Below, in pieces: positions 1 through 8,942 of a stretch of DNA of 64,000 nt. The notes below the pieces were generated by a model, which was not told the origin of the DNA, did not search any database, and worked only from the letters and a program-made list of their open reading frames with translations. The stretch is taken from positions 62,001 through 126,000 of the forward strand of contig CAKRCD010000002.1 of NCBI GenBank assembly GCA_934307065.1, in the 5' to 3' direction. Position numbers and translations under genes: made by a program. Numbering within the stretch: position 1 is the stretch's first letter; every line of letters begins with the position of its first letter. Source of the stretch: an uncultured Bariatricus sp. Its GTDB lineage: Bacteria; Bacillota; Clostridia; Lachnospirales; Lachnospiraceae.

Positions 1-1
1 T

Positions 2-580
2 TTTACCGTAATGAGAGAATTTGTGGCATCTTATGGAGCCTATGCAGCAGCAGTTTCATTTGTACTGATGATTTTACAGTCAATAGCAGCTCCACTTCCG
101 GCATTTATTCTTACTGTTGCCAATGCAAACCTGTTCGGCTGGTGGCAGGGCGCCATTCTTTCCTGGTCCAGTGCCATGGCTGGAGCTGCCATCTGCTTCT
201 TTATTGCAAGAATCTTAGGACGTGATATTGTTGTGAAGTTAAATGGAAACAAGGGTGTAAAGCAGATTGAAGATTTCTTTGAAAAATATGGAAAGACCAG
301 TGTTTTGGTTGCAAGACTTCTTCCGTTTATTTCATTTGATATTGTAAGTTATGTGGCAGGTCTTACACCAATGTCTTTCTGGGGCTTCTTTATCGCAACA
401 GGAATCGGTCAGCTTCCGGCAACCATCGTGTACTCTTATGTGGGAGGAATGCTTACCGGTGGAGCAAAGTTACTGGTAAATGGTCTTTTAATTATGTTTG
501 CGGTATTTGGGGTTGTTGCCATTCTGCGTCAGATTTACACAGAGAGACAGAAGAAAAATAAGAACAAAACAGAGGAATAG
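2..580 (+). CDS. TVP38/TMEM64 (VTT-domain) membrane protein, 5' end cut by the window
   Basis: Multi-pass inner-membrane protein of the SNARE-associated/VTT family (TVP38/TMEM64, related to E. coli YdjX and YdjZ). The family is implicated in lipid or solute handling, but its substrate is not settled. Visible features are hydrophobic stretches throughout, the conserved G-x2-A-x3-F-x2-A-R-x-L-G-R region near the middle and the R-x-L-P-F-I-S-F motif. The first ATG is at 11, but no Shine-Dalgarno precedes it and the frame stays open to the window edge. About 190 residues are visible against roughly 220 in the family, so the true start is probably upstream. A second family member follows after 1 nt, so the two probably work together. 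Family assignment is firm; function is unknown. Confidence 0.85.
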   Translation, partial: FTVMREFVASYGAYAAAVSFVLMILQSIAAPLPAFILTVANANLFGWWQGAILSWSSAMAGAAICFFIARILGRDIVVKLNGNKGVKQIEDFFEKYGKTSVLVARLLPFISFDIVSYVAGLTPMSFWGFFIATGIGQLPATIVYSYVGGMLTGGAKLLVNGLLIMFAVFGVVAILRQIYTERQKKNKNKTEE

Positions 581-581
581 G

Positions 582-1265
582 ATGAAAAAGAAGAATATCA
601 AAATTATTATTTTTATTATAATTGTTTTGGCAGTTCTTATCGGAAATCACTACTTTGGTTGGTCGGCATATCTTAGTGATGCCGACCATTTGAATTTTAT
701 TGCGGAATTAGTGAAGGAGCATAAGATACTGGCATTCTGGTGTTATGTAGGTGTGACCATCGTAGGTTGTGTGGTGCTGGCACTTCCGGGAATTACTTTT
801 GCGGTTATTTCGGGAATGCTGTTTGGACCATGGCTCGGAACGCTGGCATGTCTGGTGGCAACTACGCTTGGGGCAATGGCAGCGTTCCTTGTGGGACGTT
901 TTTTCTTAAAAGATGCAGTAAAGCCCATGCTGGAAAAGAACAGTGTGTTAAAGAAGCTGTTGTTTAGTGAAAATCCAAAGAATGATACCATTGTGTTGAT
1001 GATTACCCGTATGGTTCCGATTTTTCCATATAATCTACAGAACTTTGCGTATGGGATTACGGACATCAGTTTTGCAAGATATTCCATATTGACCTTTCTT
1101 TTCATGATGCCGGGTGTGGCACTTTACACGGTAGGAGCGGCAGGACTTACGGCAGAGTCAGGGAAATGGAAATATTTTGTGTTTGCGGCAGTGCTGGCAG
1201 TGGTAGTGACTGTGGCAGGAATGATGATTCGAAAGAAATATCTGTCGGAGGAAGAAAATGAATAG
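582..1265 (+). CDS. TVP38/TMEM64 (VTT-domain) membrane protein, second copy
   Basis: A 227-residue membrane protein of the same VTT/TVP38 family as its upstream neighbour. It has an N-terminal helix (about residues 7-23) after a lysine-rich start, then the family core G-M-L-F-G-P-W-L-G-T-L and, later, T-R-M-V-P-I-F-P-Y-N. The ATG at 582 lies 1 nt after the preceding stop, with an AGAGG Shine-Dalgarno inside the previous gene. Its 3' end overlaps the next gene by 8 nt, indicating translational coupling. Two TVP38 proteins beside an Fe-S protein and a YnjBCD-like importer recall E. coli ydjX-ydjY-ydjZ-ynjBCD. The transported or flipped substrate cannot be told from sequence. Confidence 0.85.
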   Translation: MKKKNIKIIIFIIIVLAVLIGNHYFGWSAYLSDADHLNFIAELVKEHKILAFWCYVGVTIVGCVVLALPGITFAVISGMLFGPWLGTLACLVATTLGAMAAFLVGRFFLKDAVKPMLEKNSVLKKLLFSENPKNDTIVLMITRMVPIFPYNLQNFAYGITDISFARYSILTFLFMMPGVALYTVGAAGLTAESGKWKYFVFAAVLAVVVTVAGMMIRKKYLSEEENE

Positions 1266-1947
1266 AGCACTGATTTTATTTACCAGGGTCCCAATACCGG
1301 GGAAAACGAAAACAAGGCTTATGCCATTTCTGAGCGGAGAGGAATGCGCACAGCTCCATACCTGTTTTGTGAAGGATATTTACGAGAAGGCAAAGCAGGT
1401 AGAGGCAGATTTGTTTGTATTCTATACGCCAAAGGATGAAAAAGAATTGTTAAAATCAGTGGTGGACAGCGAGGCAGTCTGTCTTCCACAGTATGGGGAT
1501 GATTTGGGAGAGCGGATGAAAAATGCCATCGGAATTGCGTTTCGCATGGGATATGAGCGGGTCATTCTGATAGGAACGGATATTCCGCAAATTCATCCGG
1601 AGACACTTCGGAATGCATTTGACAATCTGGAGGACAAGGATATCGTGATTCATCCTACTTTTGATGGGGGATATTATCTTATCGGTATGAAGCAGGAATA
1701 TGACTCCATCTGGAAAATTGAACGATATGGAACGAATACGGTCATTTATGATACTCTGCAGCATATGAGAAATGAACGGCTTTCTACTGCAGTAGGTCAG
1801 ATGTACTACGATGTGGACGACAAAGACGATTTGCTGCACTTATATCATGATATTGAAAAAGGGGCTATCTGCAACTGCCCTGTTACGATTGATTATCTGG
1901 AACTTGTACTAAAAGAAAAGTTGGAGAGAGAAGATGAGAACATTTAA
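1258..1947 (+). CDS. TIGR04282-type transferase (DUF2064 family)
   Basis: A 229-residue soluble protein of the nucleotidyl/glycosyltransferase-like family called TIGR04282 (rSAM/selenodomain-associated transferase 1, also listed as an arsenosugar biosynthesis glycosyltransferase). Signature stretches are A-L-I-L-F-T-R-V-P-I-P-G-K-T-K-T-R-L at the N terminus, which resembles a sugar-nucleotide-binding loop, then G-T-D-I-P around residue 100 and D-G-G-Y-Y-L-I-G around residue 136. The start has a good GGAGG Shine-Dalgarno and overlaps the upstream gene by 8 nt; the 3' end overlaps the Fe-S gene by 14 nt. Its usual partner family, TIGR04283, is encoded 7 kb downstream in the same direction. No arsenosugar radical SAM or methyltransferase is visible. 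The acceptor substrate is unknown. Confidence 0.8.
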   Translation: MNRALILFTRVPIPGKTKTRLMPFLSGEECAQLHTCFVKDIYEKAKQVEADLFVFYTPKDEKELLKSVVDSEAVCLPQYGDDLGERMKNAIGIAFRMGYERVILIGTDIPQIHPETLRNAFDNLEDKDIVIHPTFDGGYYLIGMKQEYDSIWKIERYGTNTVIYDTLQHMRNERLSTAVGQMYYDVDDKDDLLHLYHDIEKGAICNCPVTIDYLELVLKEKLEREDENI

Positions 1948-2911
1948 TATAGATGACTGTGTACATTGTGGAGCATGTACAGAACACTGTCTTTTTTTGC
2001 AAAAATACAAAATTGATTTAAAGGAATTACAGGAGAAACCGGAGCTTGCGTATCACTGCTTTTTATGTGGACGCTGCAAAGATGTCTGTCCGATGAAAAT
2101 TGACGGCAAGGTCATTGCGCTGGAAAACCGGGAAAAGATAGTCGAAAAGGGCGGTGGAAAGCTGCCGGATAATTCCTATGACGGACTTTTATTGGAGAAG
2201 AGTCCATATAAGTTTGCCAATTACCGCCATGCCGGAAAGAAGGCAGTATTCTTTACCGGATGTAATTTTCCTTCTTTCTTTCCAAAGACAACGGATAAGC
2301 TGGTGGAAGAATTCCGTAAGCATGATGTAGGGGTAGTATATGACTGTTGTGGGAAACCCATTGAAGAACTGGGGCTCGTAGACGAAGCGGCAGGAATTAT
2401 TGCACGGATTAATAAAAAGCTGAACGATGCCGGAGTAGAGCAGGTCGTGATGGCATGTCCGAACTGCTATTATTTCTTACGGGGAAGACTGGATGCGGAG
2501 ATTATCAGTGTGTATGAGAAAATGCAGGAACTTGGAATCGGGAAAACCTTTGAAATGGAACATATTCCAATGTATTATCCGTGTCCGGACAGAAGGGACA
2601 GACAGTTCGTTAAAGATATGGCTCCATTTATAAAGGGAGAGATAGCAGATGCTTTTCCAAATGTGCAGTGCTGTGGTCTTGGAGGCTGTGCGGCAGGAAA
2701 AGAAGCTGACGTTGCCCAGGCACTTGCCGACCGGGTAAAGGCTTCAAAAGAGAAAGAACTCTATACCTATTGTGCTTCCTGTATCTGTAGTTTCCGTCGC
2801 AGGGGGTATGAAGAAGCGAAGCATATTCTGCCAATCCTAATGGAAGTGGATGAGAAAGTTCCGCTTGGAAAAACACCGATTCTGAACCGGGCGAAGTGTA
2901 AATTCAAATAG
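1934..2911 (+). CDS. 4Fe-4S/CCG-domain oxidoreductase, HdrB/GlpC-like
   Basis: A 325-residue cytoplasmic redox protein. The N terminus carries two [4Fe-4S] motifs: Cys9-x2-Cys12-x2-Cys15-x3-Cys19 and Cys42-x2-Cys45-x2-Cys48-x3-Cys52-Pro. Cysteine-rich CCG-type motifs of the heterodisulfide-reductase B / GlpC family follow: F-F-T-G-C, Y-D-C-C-G, A-C-P-N-C and a late C-C-G-L-G-G-C. Such proteins pass electrons to a thiol, quinone or disulfide partner, but no flavoprotein partner is encoded next to it. It overlaps the upstream transferase gene by 14 nt and so belongs to the same transcript. In the related E. coli locus the position between the TVP38 genes is taken by a ferredoxin-type protein (YdjY). 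The family is clear; the electron donor and acceptor are not. Confidence 0.82.
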   Translation: MRTFNIDDCVHCGACTEHCLFLQKYKIDLKELQEKPELAYHCFLCGRCKDVCPMKIDGKVIALENREKIVEKGGGKLPDNSYDGLLLEKSPYKFANYRHAGKKAVFFTGCNFPSFFPKTTDKLVEEFRKHDVGVVYDCCGKPIEELGLVDEAAGIIARINKKLNDAGVEQVVMACPNCYYFLRGRLDAEIISVYEKMQELGIGKTFEMEHIPMYYPCPDRRDRQFVKDMAPFIKGEIADAFPNVQCCGLGGCAAGKEADVAQALADRVKASKEKELYTYCASCICSFRRRGYEEAKHILPILMEVDEKVPLGKTPILNRAKCKFK

Positions 2912-2970
2912 AATGAAAAAATGAAGGATAAATGTAAGGATAAGTAGAAGTAAGGACTGGAATAGTAAGA

Positions 2971-3864
2971 ATGACAATTAAGGAACTGGAAGAATTTAGA
3001 GTGATTTGCAGACGCGGCAGTCTTGCGAGGGCATCGAAGGAACTGTTTATGTCTCCTCAGGGATTAAGCCGTGTACTGAAGAATCTGGAAAATGAATTAG
3101 AATGTACGCTGGTGGATCGGGTAGTATCCGGAATTGAACTCACTGAAAGCGGGGAGCGTCTGTATGCGTATGCAGAGATTGTTCTGGGTGAGTATGAGAA
3201 GATGAAGAAGGATATTGAAAATATCCGGGCACGGACCGATGGAGTTGTGGACCTTCTGGTTGCATATGATGTACTGCGGTTTCTTACGCCGGAATGTATT
3301 CTGAAATTTCAGGAAACCTATCCCAATGTAGCTTTTTCCTATGTAGAATATCCGGACAGAGTGGTAGAACGGATGCTTCTTGGAAAAGAAGGAAATGTGG
3401 CACTTTCCGTGGGACCCTTCGCAGGGGACTGCTTTGAGGTGCAAAGTCTGTGTAAATGTAGACTGGGTCTGCTGGTATATGAAGGACATCCGTTGGCGGA
3501 AAAGGAACAGGTAAGCGTGGAAGACCTTGCCGGAGAACCTTTGTATCTGGAAAACAGCGGATTTAAGCTGAATGAATTTATTCAAAGTAAATGCTGGAAT
3601 AAAGGCTTTGAGCCGGAGATTGTGTTCGAGACAAATGGGTTTAATCTGTGTTATAAGATGTGCCGTATGAAAAAGGGAATTTCCGTGACTGTCGATTTTG
3701 TGCATGAGGATATGAAAAATGATGGTCTGCGTATGATTCCATTTGCGGAACCGGATATGGTCTGGGAGGTTGGGCTTCTGACACTGAAAGACAGTCCGGG
3801 TGATTTCGCAGTTGACAAATTTGTCCGGTTTTTAGAAGAATATCTTGCCGCAACGAAGTGTTGA
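2971..3864 (+). CDS. LysR-family transcriptional regulator
   Basis: A 297-residue LysR-type regulator. It has an N-terminal winged helix-turn-helix (residues about 1-60, including the typical G-S-L-A-R-A-S-K-E-L and Q-G-L-S-R-V-L-K-N-L-E segments) and a periplasmic-binding-protein-like effector domain. It lies between the transferase/Fe-S genes and the ABC importer, all on the + strand, so it is the natural candidate to control the importer. The Shine-Dalgarno is weak. The 60-bp spacer before it contains GGATAA-type short repeats. The ligand cannot be predicted; the importer's substrate or a derivative is the simplest guess. Confidence 0.88.
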   Translation: MTIKELEEFRVICRRGSLARASKELFMSPQGLSRVLKNLENELECTLVDRVVSGIELTESGERLYAYAEIVLGEYEKMKKDIENIRARTDGVVDLLVAYDVLRFLTPECILKFQETYPNVAFSYVEYPDRVVERMLLGKEGNVALSVGPFAGDCFEVQSLCKCRLGLLVYEGHPLAEKEQVSVEDLAGEPLYLENSGFKLNEFIQSKCWNKGFEPEIVFETNGFNLCYKMCRMKKGISVTVDFVHEDMKNDGLRMIPFAEPDMVWEVGLLTLKDSPGDFAVDKFVRFLEEYLAATKC

Positions 3865-4002
3865 TGAGCGGCAACAAAGAGAGTACGGAGTTTCAACAGA
3901 AAGTCTGTTATAATCATATCGTGGATGCTTTTGCCTTGCAGACAAATATAGCTGAAGCACTCTGTATATTTTTACCAAACATAAGGAGGAAGAATTGGTA
4001 CT

Positions 4003-5262
4003 ATGAAGAAACGCATTACTGCGCTTTTGCTTAGCATGATGATGGTGATTTCACTGGCAGCATGCAGTAGTGGCGCAAAATCAGAGAACTCGGATAATAC
4101 GAGTAAGAAAGAATCTACAAAGGCTGTAGAGGATATGACTTATGATGAGCTTGTAGAAGCTGCAAAAGGAACAACAGTAACATTTTATGGATGGGGCGGA
4201 GATGACAACCTGAACGACTGGCTGGACAACTATTATGCACCACGCCTGAAAGAAAAATATGATATTACACTGGAACGTGTTCCAATGAACATTGAAGATA
4301 TTTTAAGTCAGATGCAGGGAGAAAAGAATGCAAAGAAGACAGACAGCGATATCGATATGATCTGGATTAACGGTGAGAACTTCAAGACCTGTAAAGAAAA
4401 CGATATGCTTTATGGACCATTTGCAGAGAACTTACCAAACTATCAGGCATATATTGATGCAAGTGATGAAGAAAACCAGGCAGATTTCTGTTATCCAATC
4501 GAAGGATATGAAGCGCCATACGGTAAATCACAGCTTGTTATGATGGTAGATACAGCCGTGACACCGGATTATCCGAAGAATACAGACGAACTTCTGGAAT
4601 TCTGTAAGGCAAACAAGGGCAAGGTAACTTACCCTGCATTACCTGATTTCACAGGAAGTGCATTTGTGCGTAACATCATTTACGATATCTGCGGATACGA
4701 ACAGTTTATGGATATGGAAGCAGATAAAGAAACAGTAAAAGCAGCCATTGAACCTGCATTGGAATACCTTCGTGAGCTGAACCCATACTTATGGAATGAA
4801 GGAAAGACATTCCCACAGGATTCTACTACTGTAACAAATATGTTTGCTGATGGCGAATTAGTGATGAATGTTGTCTATGGTGCTTATTCCGTTGCGACAA
4901 ATATTGAAAATGGTACTTACGCAGAGACTACACAGTCTTTCCAGTTTGATAAAGGAACGATTGGAAATACAAACTATATTGCAATCGCAGCAAACTCAGG
5001 AAATGTAGCCGGAGCACAGGTGGCAATCAATGAAATGATGGACCCTGAAGTACAGGCTGACCGTTTTGCTGAAATCCGTACCGTGCCGGTCGTGGATTAC
5101 AATAAGTTAAGTGATGCACAGAAAGAAGCTTTCGATAAAGTAGATATCGGTAAAGGTGTAATTGCTCAGGATGAACTTCTGTCAAAACGTCTTCCTGAAA
5201 TGCCATCTGCACTTGTTCCGATTATCGAAGAAATCTGGGCAGAGGAAGTTGTAGGAAAATAG
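4003..5262 (+). CDS. ABC importer substrate-binding lipoprotein, YnjB-like
   Basis: A 419-residue extracellular solute-binding lipoprotein. The signal peptide ends in a lipobox (L-A-A-C, lipidated Cys21), and a Ser/Lys-rich linker precedes the binding domain. The domain opens with T-V-T-F-Y-G-W-G-G-D and contains D-M-I-W-I-N-G-E-N-F, the pattern I associate with E. coli YnjB and relatives, whose ligand is not established. The start has a strong AAGGAGGA Shine-Dalgarno. The gene begins a four-gene set with two permeases and an ATPase, spaced by 1-16 nt. The 138-bp spacer upstream has a TATAAT-like -10 at 3909-3914 without a good -35, consistent with an activator-dependent promoter under the adjacent LysR gene. 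Family fairly certain, ligand unknown. Confidence 0.85.
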   Translation: MKKRITALLLSMMMVISLAACSSGAKSENSDNTSKKESTKAVEDMTYDELVEAAKGTTVTFYGWGGDDNLNDWLDNYYAPRLKEKYDITLERVPMNIEDILSQMQGEKNAKKTDSDIDMIWINGENFKTCKENDMLYGPFAENLPNYQAYIDASDEENQADFCYPIEGYEAPYGKSQLVMMVDTAVTPDYPKNTDELLEFCKANKGKVTYPALPDFTGSAFVRNIIYDICGYEQFMDMEADKETVKAAIEPALEYLRELNPYLWNEGKTFPQDSTTVTNMFADGELVMNVVYGAYSVATNIENGTYAETTQSFQFDKGTIGNTNYIAIAANSGNVAGAQVAINEMMDPEVQADRFAEIRTVPVVDYNKLSDAQKEAFDKVDIGKGVIAQDELLSKRLPEMPSALVPIIEEIWAEEVVGK

Positions 5263-5263
5263 A

Positions 5264-6127
5264 ATGAAGAAAAAAATAACACCTTATATATTGTTGGTTC
5301 CGCAACTTATATTAGGCGCGATTTTTATCATTGGTCTGGGAACTGGAATCATCCAAAGTTTAGGGGTGATTCCAGCTTTTGGCTTAACGGAACCGACATT
5401 AAAATATTATAAAGAAATTTTGACAAGGTCCGATATTCTGCAGTCGCTGAAGTACAGCTTATATATTGCATTTGTATCGGCTTTTTTTGCTACATCCATC
5501 GGAACCATACTTTGTGCGATTCTGGTAAATTTAAGACAGGTAAAAGGAAAAGTGATGCGGGTTGTACAGATTCCGATTATTGTTCCTCATGTGATTGTGG
5601 CTTTGTTTGCGATCAATATTCTGTCGCAGAATGGAATTCTTGCAAGAATCGGAGCGCAGCTTGGACTGATTTCTGATCAGCAGCAATTTCCACTGCTTCT
5701 GTATGACGGTCATGGAATCGGTGTGATTCTTGCTTATTTGTGGAAAGAAATTCCATTTATCGTATATTTCGTGATTGCACTGATGGCAAATATCAGTGAC
5801 AGTCTTGGAGAAGCTGCTACCAATCTCGGTGCAAACCGGATTCAAGTATTTTGGAAGATTACACTTCCACTCTGCATGAATACCATTCTTAGCGGATTTT
5901 TGATTATTTTCGTGTTTGCTCTGGGAGCATATGAGCTTCCGTTTATTCTGGGAGCTACACTTCCACGAGCCCTTCCGGTGCTTGCTTACATTGAATATTC
6001 CAAGCCGGATTTACTGGCAAGACCTTATGCTATGGCAATTAACGGTCTTATGATTGCAGTTTCTTGTTCAGTGGCGGTTATCTACTACATTCTGCTTTCC
6101 AGAAGCACGAAGAAATTGGCAGGTTAG
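5264..6127 (+). CDS. ABC importer permease 1, YnjC N-half-like
   Basis: A 287-residue integral membrane permease of the binding-protein-dependent family with about six transmembrane helices. Its EAA loop, E-A-A-T-N-L-G-A-N-R followed by W-K-I-T-L-P-L near residue 190, contacts the ATPase. It starts 1 nt after the lipoprotein stop, and its downstream partner begins 11 nt after its own stop. In E. coli YnjC the two permease modules are fused in one chain; here they are separate genes. It forms the channel together with the next permease. Confidence 0.88.
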   Translation: MKKKITPYILLVPQLILGAIFIIGLGTGIIQSLGVIPAFGLTEPTLKYYKEILTRSDILQSLKYSLYIAFVSAFFATSIGTILCAILVNLRQVKGKVMRVVQIPIIVPHVIVALFAINILSQNGILARIGAQLGLISDQQQFPLLLYDGHGIGVILAYLWKEIPFIVYFVIALMANISDSLGEAATNLGANRIQVFWKITLPLCMNTILSGFLIIFVFALGAYELPFILGATLPRALPVLAYIEYSKPDLLARPYAMAINGLMIAVSCSVAVIYYILLSRSTKKLAG

Positions 6128-6138
6128 GAGGACAAAGG

Positions 6139-6945
6139 TTGAAAAGAAAAAACATATGGGGAAAACTTATCATCGGAATCTTTCTGATGTTGATTATTGC
6201 GCCCATTCTGACGATTCTTGTCTGGGCATTTACGGAACGGTGGGCATGGCCGTCCTTAATTCCACAAACGTTTTCTTTGCGTGCAGTGAAAGGCGTGTTA
6301 CGGGACAGGGCGAATTTATCACAATTATTTATGTCCAGCATACTCATATCATTTACGGTAGCATTTCTATCTGTTACAATAGGGACAATGACGGCAAGAG
6401 CATTGGAATGCTATCAATTTATAGGGAAGAAAGCATTTTCGGTAATATCTATATTACCTTTTCTTGTGCCGGGAAGTGTATTTGCAATGGGAATCCAGGT
6501 TACATTTATCAAGGCAGGATTAAGCGGTACGGTTCCGGGAGTTATTATTGTACATCTGATTTGTTCCCTTCCTTATGCAGTAACGCTTTTGCAGGATGGA
6601 ACAAGAGCAGTGGGCATGGGCCTGGAAGAACAGGCAAGAGTGCTCGGGGCAGGACCATGGAGAGCGTTTTTCAAGGTAACCCTTCCGAGTCTTTTTCCGG
6701 TGATGCTGTCGGCATTTTCGATGTCGTTTATTGTATCGTTCAGCCAGTATTTCCTGACGCTGATGATAGGGGGAGGAAGTGTACGGACCTTCGCTGTTGT
6801 GATGGTTCCGTATTTAACAAGCGGTGAGCGTAACTTTGCAAGTGTATACAGTTTGATATTCCTGACAACCATGACCATTGTGTTCGGACTTTTAGAATGG
6901 ATGGTCGGCCATTTTACAAAGGAACAGGAAGTAGAATATTATTAA
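6139..6945 (+). CDS. ABC importer permease 2 (TTG start)
   Basis: A 268-residue permease with about six transmembrane helices and the EAA-type loop E-E-Q-A-R-V-L-G-A-G near residue 175. The best start is a TTG at 6139 with an ideal AGGAGGA Shine-Dalgarno at 6126-6132. An ATG at 6064 in the same frame lies inside the first permease gene, has no ribosome-binding site and would add a non-membrane leader, so I reject it. It pairs with permease 1 to form the transmembrane part of the importer. The ATPase gene follows after 16 nt. Confidence 0.86.
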   Translation: MKRKNIWGKLIIGIFLMLIIAPILTILVWAFTERWAWPSLIPQTFSLRAVKGVLRDRANLSQLFMSSILISFTVAFLSVTIGTMTARALECYQFIGKKAFSVISILPFLVPGSVFAMGIQVTFIKAGLSGTVPGVIIVHLICSLPYAVTLLQDGTRAVGMGLEEQARVLGAGPWRAFFKVTLPSLFPVMLSAFSMSFIVSFSQYFLTLMIGGGSVRTFAVVMVPYLTSGERNFASVYSLIFLTTMTIVFGLLEWMVGHFTKEQEVEYY

Positions 6946-6961
6946 ATGACAGGAGGAGCAC

Positions 6962-7993
6962 ATGAGTCTGAAAATTACAGAGCTTAGTGTGGAGTTACAA
7001 AAGACAAAAATTCTAAAAAACATAGATTTGGAAATTAATACGGGAGAATTTGTCTCTCTTTTGGGAGCGTCCGGATGCGGAAAGACAACACTGTTAAAAA
7101 GTATTGCCGGACTTCTGGATGTGAAGGAGGGAGATATTCAGATAGATGGAAAATCCATTATGAAACTACCGCCGGAGAAGCGTGGAACCGTTATTGTGTT
7201 TCAGGATTTGCGGTTATTTCCGCATATGACGGTAGAGCAGAACATTGGATTTGCGATGGATATTAAGAAAATGTCGAAAGAAGTGAAGAAAAAACGGGTG
7301 GCAGAGCTGCTCCATGCAGTTCAGCTAGACGGATTTGAAAAGCGAAAAATACGTGAAATGTCGGGTGGTCAGAAGCAGAGGGTTGCACTGGCACGCGCGC
7401 TGGCGGCAGACCCGAAGATTCTGCTTCTGGATGAGCCATTTTCCAGCCTGGATGAGAATCTCAGGTGTGAGATGGCAGAACTGGTCCGCAAACTGCACAA
7501 AGAATTGGGACTTACGGTTGTCATGGTAACTCATGATAAGGAAGAAGCTATGAAAGTGTCTGATTATATTGCGCTGATGAAAGATGGCGAAGTACTTCAA
7601 TATGATAAGCCGGAAGTGATGTTCTATTATCCGGTTTCTAAAGCAGTGGCAGATTATATGGGACAGACCAATTATATCAGAGGAAAGGTGTCCGGAGGCA
7701 GATTTTCAAGCCCTGCGACAGAATTTGCTACGGAAAATGCAGATGGAGAATATGAGCTCATGGTACGCCCGTCGGCTGTGAAACTGACCCGAGAAGGAGG
7801 TTGTCCATATACTATAGAAGAAGTATTGTTTGAAGGTGAGACGGCAGAAGTCAGTCTGCGCCTGGGGGAGGAGAAACTGACTTCTTGGATGCTTCACAAG
7901 GAGTGGAACGGACTTTCCACAGAAGAAGGAGAGCAGATAGGTGTTCTGATAAACACAGAGGATGGAATTTTATTTCCATTTCATAGGAAATAA
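6962..7993 (+). CDS. ABC importer ATPase, YnjD/PotA-like
   Basis: A 343-residue ATP-binding subunit that powers the upstream permeases. Walker A is G-A-S-G-C-G-K-T-T (about residues 35-43), the ABC signature is M-S-G-G-Q-K-Q-R, Walker B is I-L-L-L-D-E-P, and the H-loop follows in M-V-T-H-D-K. The roughly 100 C-terminal residues form a TOBE-like regulatory extension, as in the iron, spermidine and thiamine importer class. A strong AGGAGG Shine-Dalgarno sits 5 nt before the ATG. It is last of the four importer genes; the nucleoside hydrolase gene follows after 61 nt. Confidence 0.9.
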   Translation: MSLKITELSVELQKTKILKNIDLEINTGEFVSLLGASGCGKTTLLKSIAGLLDVKEGDIQIDGKSIMKLPPEKRGTVIVFQDLRLFPHMTVEQNIGFAMDIKKMSKEVKKKRVAELLHAVQLDGFEKRKIREMSGGQKQRVALARALAADPKILLLDEPFSSLDENLRCEMAELVRKLHKELGLTVVMVTHDKEEAMKVSDYIALMKDGEVLQYDKPEVMFYYPVSKAVADYMGQTNYIRGKVSGGRFSSPATEFATENADGEYELMVRPSAVKLTREGGCPYTIEEVLFEGETAEVSLRLGEEKLTSWMLHKEWNGLSTEEGEQIGVLINTEDGILFPFHRK

Positions 7994-8054
7994 AGTTCTG
8001 TGCATAGGAAATCGTGTTTTGTGAAATGAAAATAATCAGGCAAAGGAGAGCGTT

Positions 8055-8939
8055 ATGCGTAAAATTATACACGACTGCGACTGTACATTTGGAATTAACG
8101 GATGTGATGTAGATGACGGGCTGGCACTGCTTTATCTTTTAGGCGATAAAGAGGCCGAGGTTCTCGGTGTGACTACTGCATATGGAAATAATACACTGGA
8201 ACGGGTTTATGCCAATACAAAGGAATTTGTGAAAAAAATCGGAAGATCGGATTTGCCGGTGTTAAAGGGTGGACAAAAAGCCGGAGAAACAGACAGCGAA
8301 GCTTCTCTTTATCTGGCAAAGATGGCAGAGGAATATGCCGGGGAACTGGAAATACTGGTGACCGGCTCTGTGACGAATCTCTATGGGGCATGGAAGCACA
8401 ATCCAAAGTTTTTTGAGCAGGTGAAACGGATTGTACTTATGGGTGGAACAACCCAGCCTCTGCTGTTTGCAAAAAAAGAAATGAATGAACTGAATTTTTC
8501 CTGTGACCCACTGGCAACCTATACTGTACTTACCAGTGGAACGGATGTGGCGGTCATTACAGGAAATAATTGTCTGAAAGTGTTATTTACACGAGAGGAA
8601 TATGAAAGAGAGTTTGCAGATGAGAGCCTGGATGTGGTAAGATTTATTAAGAAAGAAACGGACTACTGGTTTGATAACAATATGGATGTGTACGGAATTC
8701 CGGGATACTATAACTGGGATGTGATTGCGGCAGCATATATGATGCATCCAGAGCTGTTTGAGGTAAACAAGACAGATTTTTGTCTGTCTGTAGAAGCCCT
8801 GAAAAAGGGGAGACTGACACTGCCTGATGGGGAAGAGAAGAACTGTACACTGGAAATCCCGGTAATTGGGGAAGAAACAAGATTCCGGAGAAATATTTAT
8901 GACACCTGGCTGAATGTCAGGTTTGGAGAAATTGAGTAA
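8055..8939 (+). CDS. Nucleoside-hydrolase-family protein with an atypical N-terminal motif
   Basis: A 294-residue protein of the inosine-uridine nucleoside N-ribohydrolase family, which cleaves N-glycosidic bonds using a calcium bound by an Asp cluster. Family marks are G-V-T-T-A-Y-G-N after the first strand, V-T-G-S-V-T-N-L, I-V-L-M-G-G-T and a late N-W-D-V-I-A-A-A. The N-terminal Asp motif is unusual. The standard compact D-x-D-x-G-x-D-D is replaced by D-C-D, a seven-residue insertion, then D-V-D-D-G-L-A-L, so calcium geometry and substrate may differ. It has a good Shine-Dalgarno and lies between the importer ATPase and the TIGR04283 transferase, 3 nt upstream of the latter. It could act on an imported or internally made nucleoside-like compound. 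Confidence 0.8.
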   Translation: MRKIIHDCDCTFGINGCDVDDGLALLYLLGDKEAEVLGVTTAYGNNTLERVYANTKEFVKKIGRSDLPVLKGGQKAGETDSEASLYLAKMAEEYAGELEILVTGSVTNLYGAWKHNPKFFEQVKRIVLMGGTTQPLLFAKKEMNELNFSCDPLATYTVLTSGTDVAVITGNNCLKVLFTREEYEREFADESLDVVRFIKKETDYWFDNNMDVYGIPGYYNWDVIAAAYMMHPELFEVNKTDFCLSVEALKKGRLTLPDGEEKNCTLEIPVIGEETRFRRNIYDTWLNVRFGEIE

Positions 8940-8942
8940 GAG

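Noticed and set aside
6054..6827. Long + strand reading frame over permease 2
   Set aside because: It overlaps two well-supported permeases, shows no domain and lacks membrane pattern or Shine-Dalgarno.
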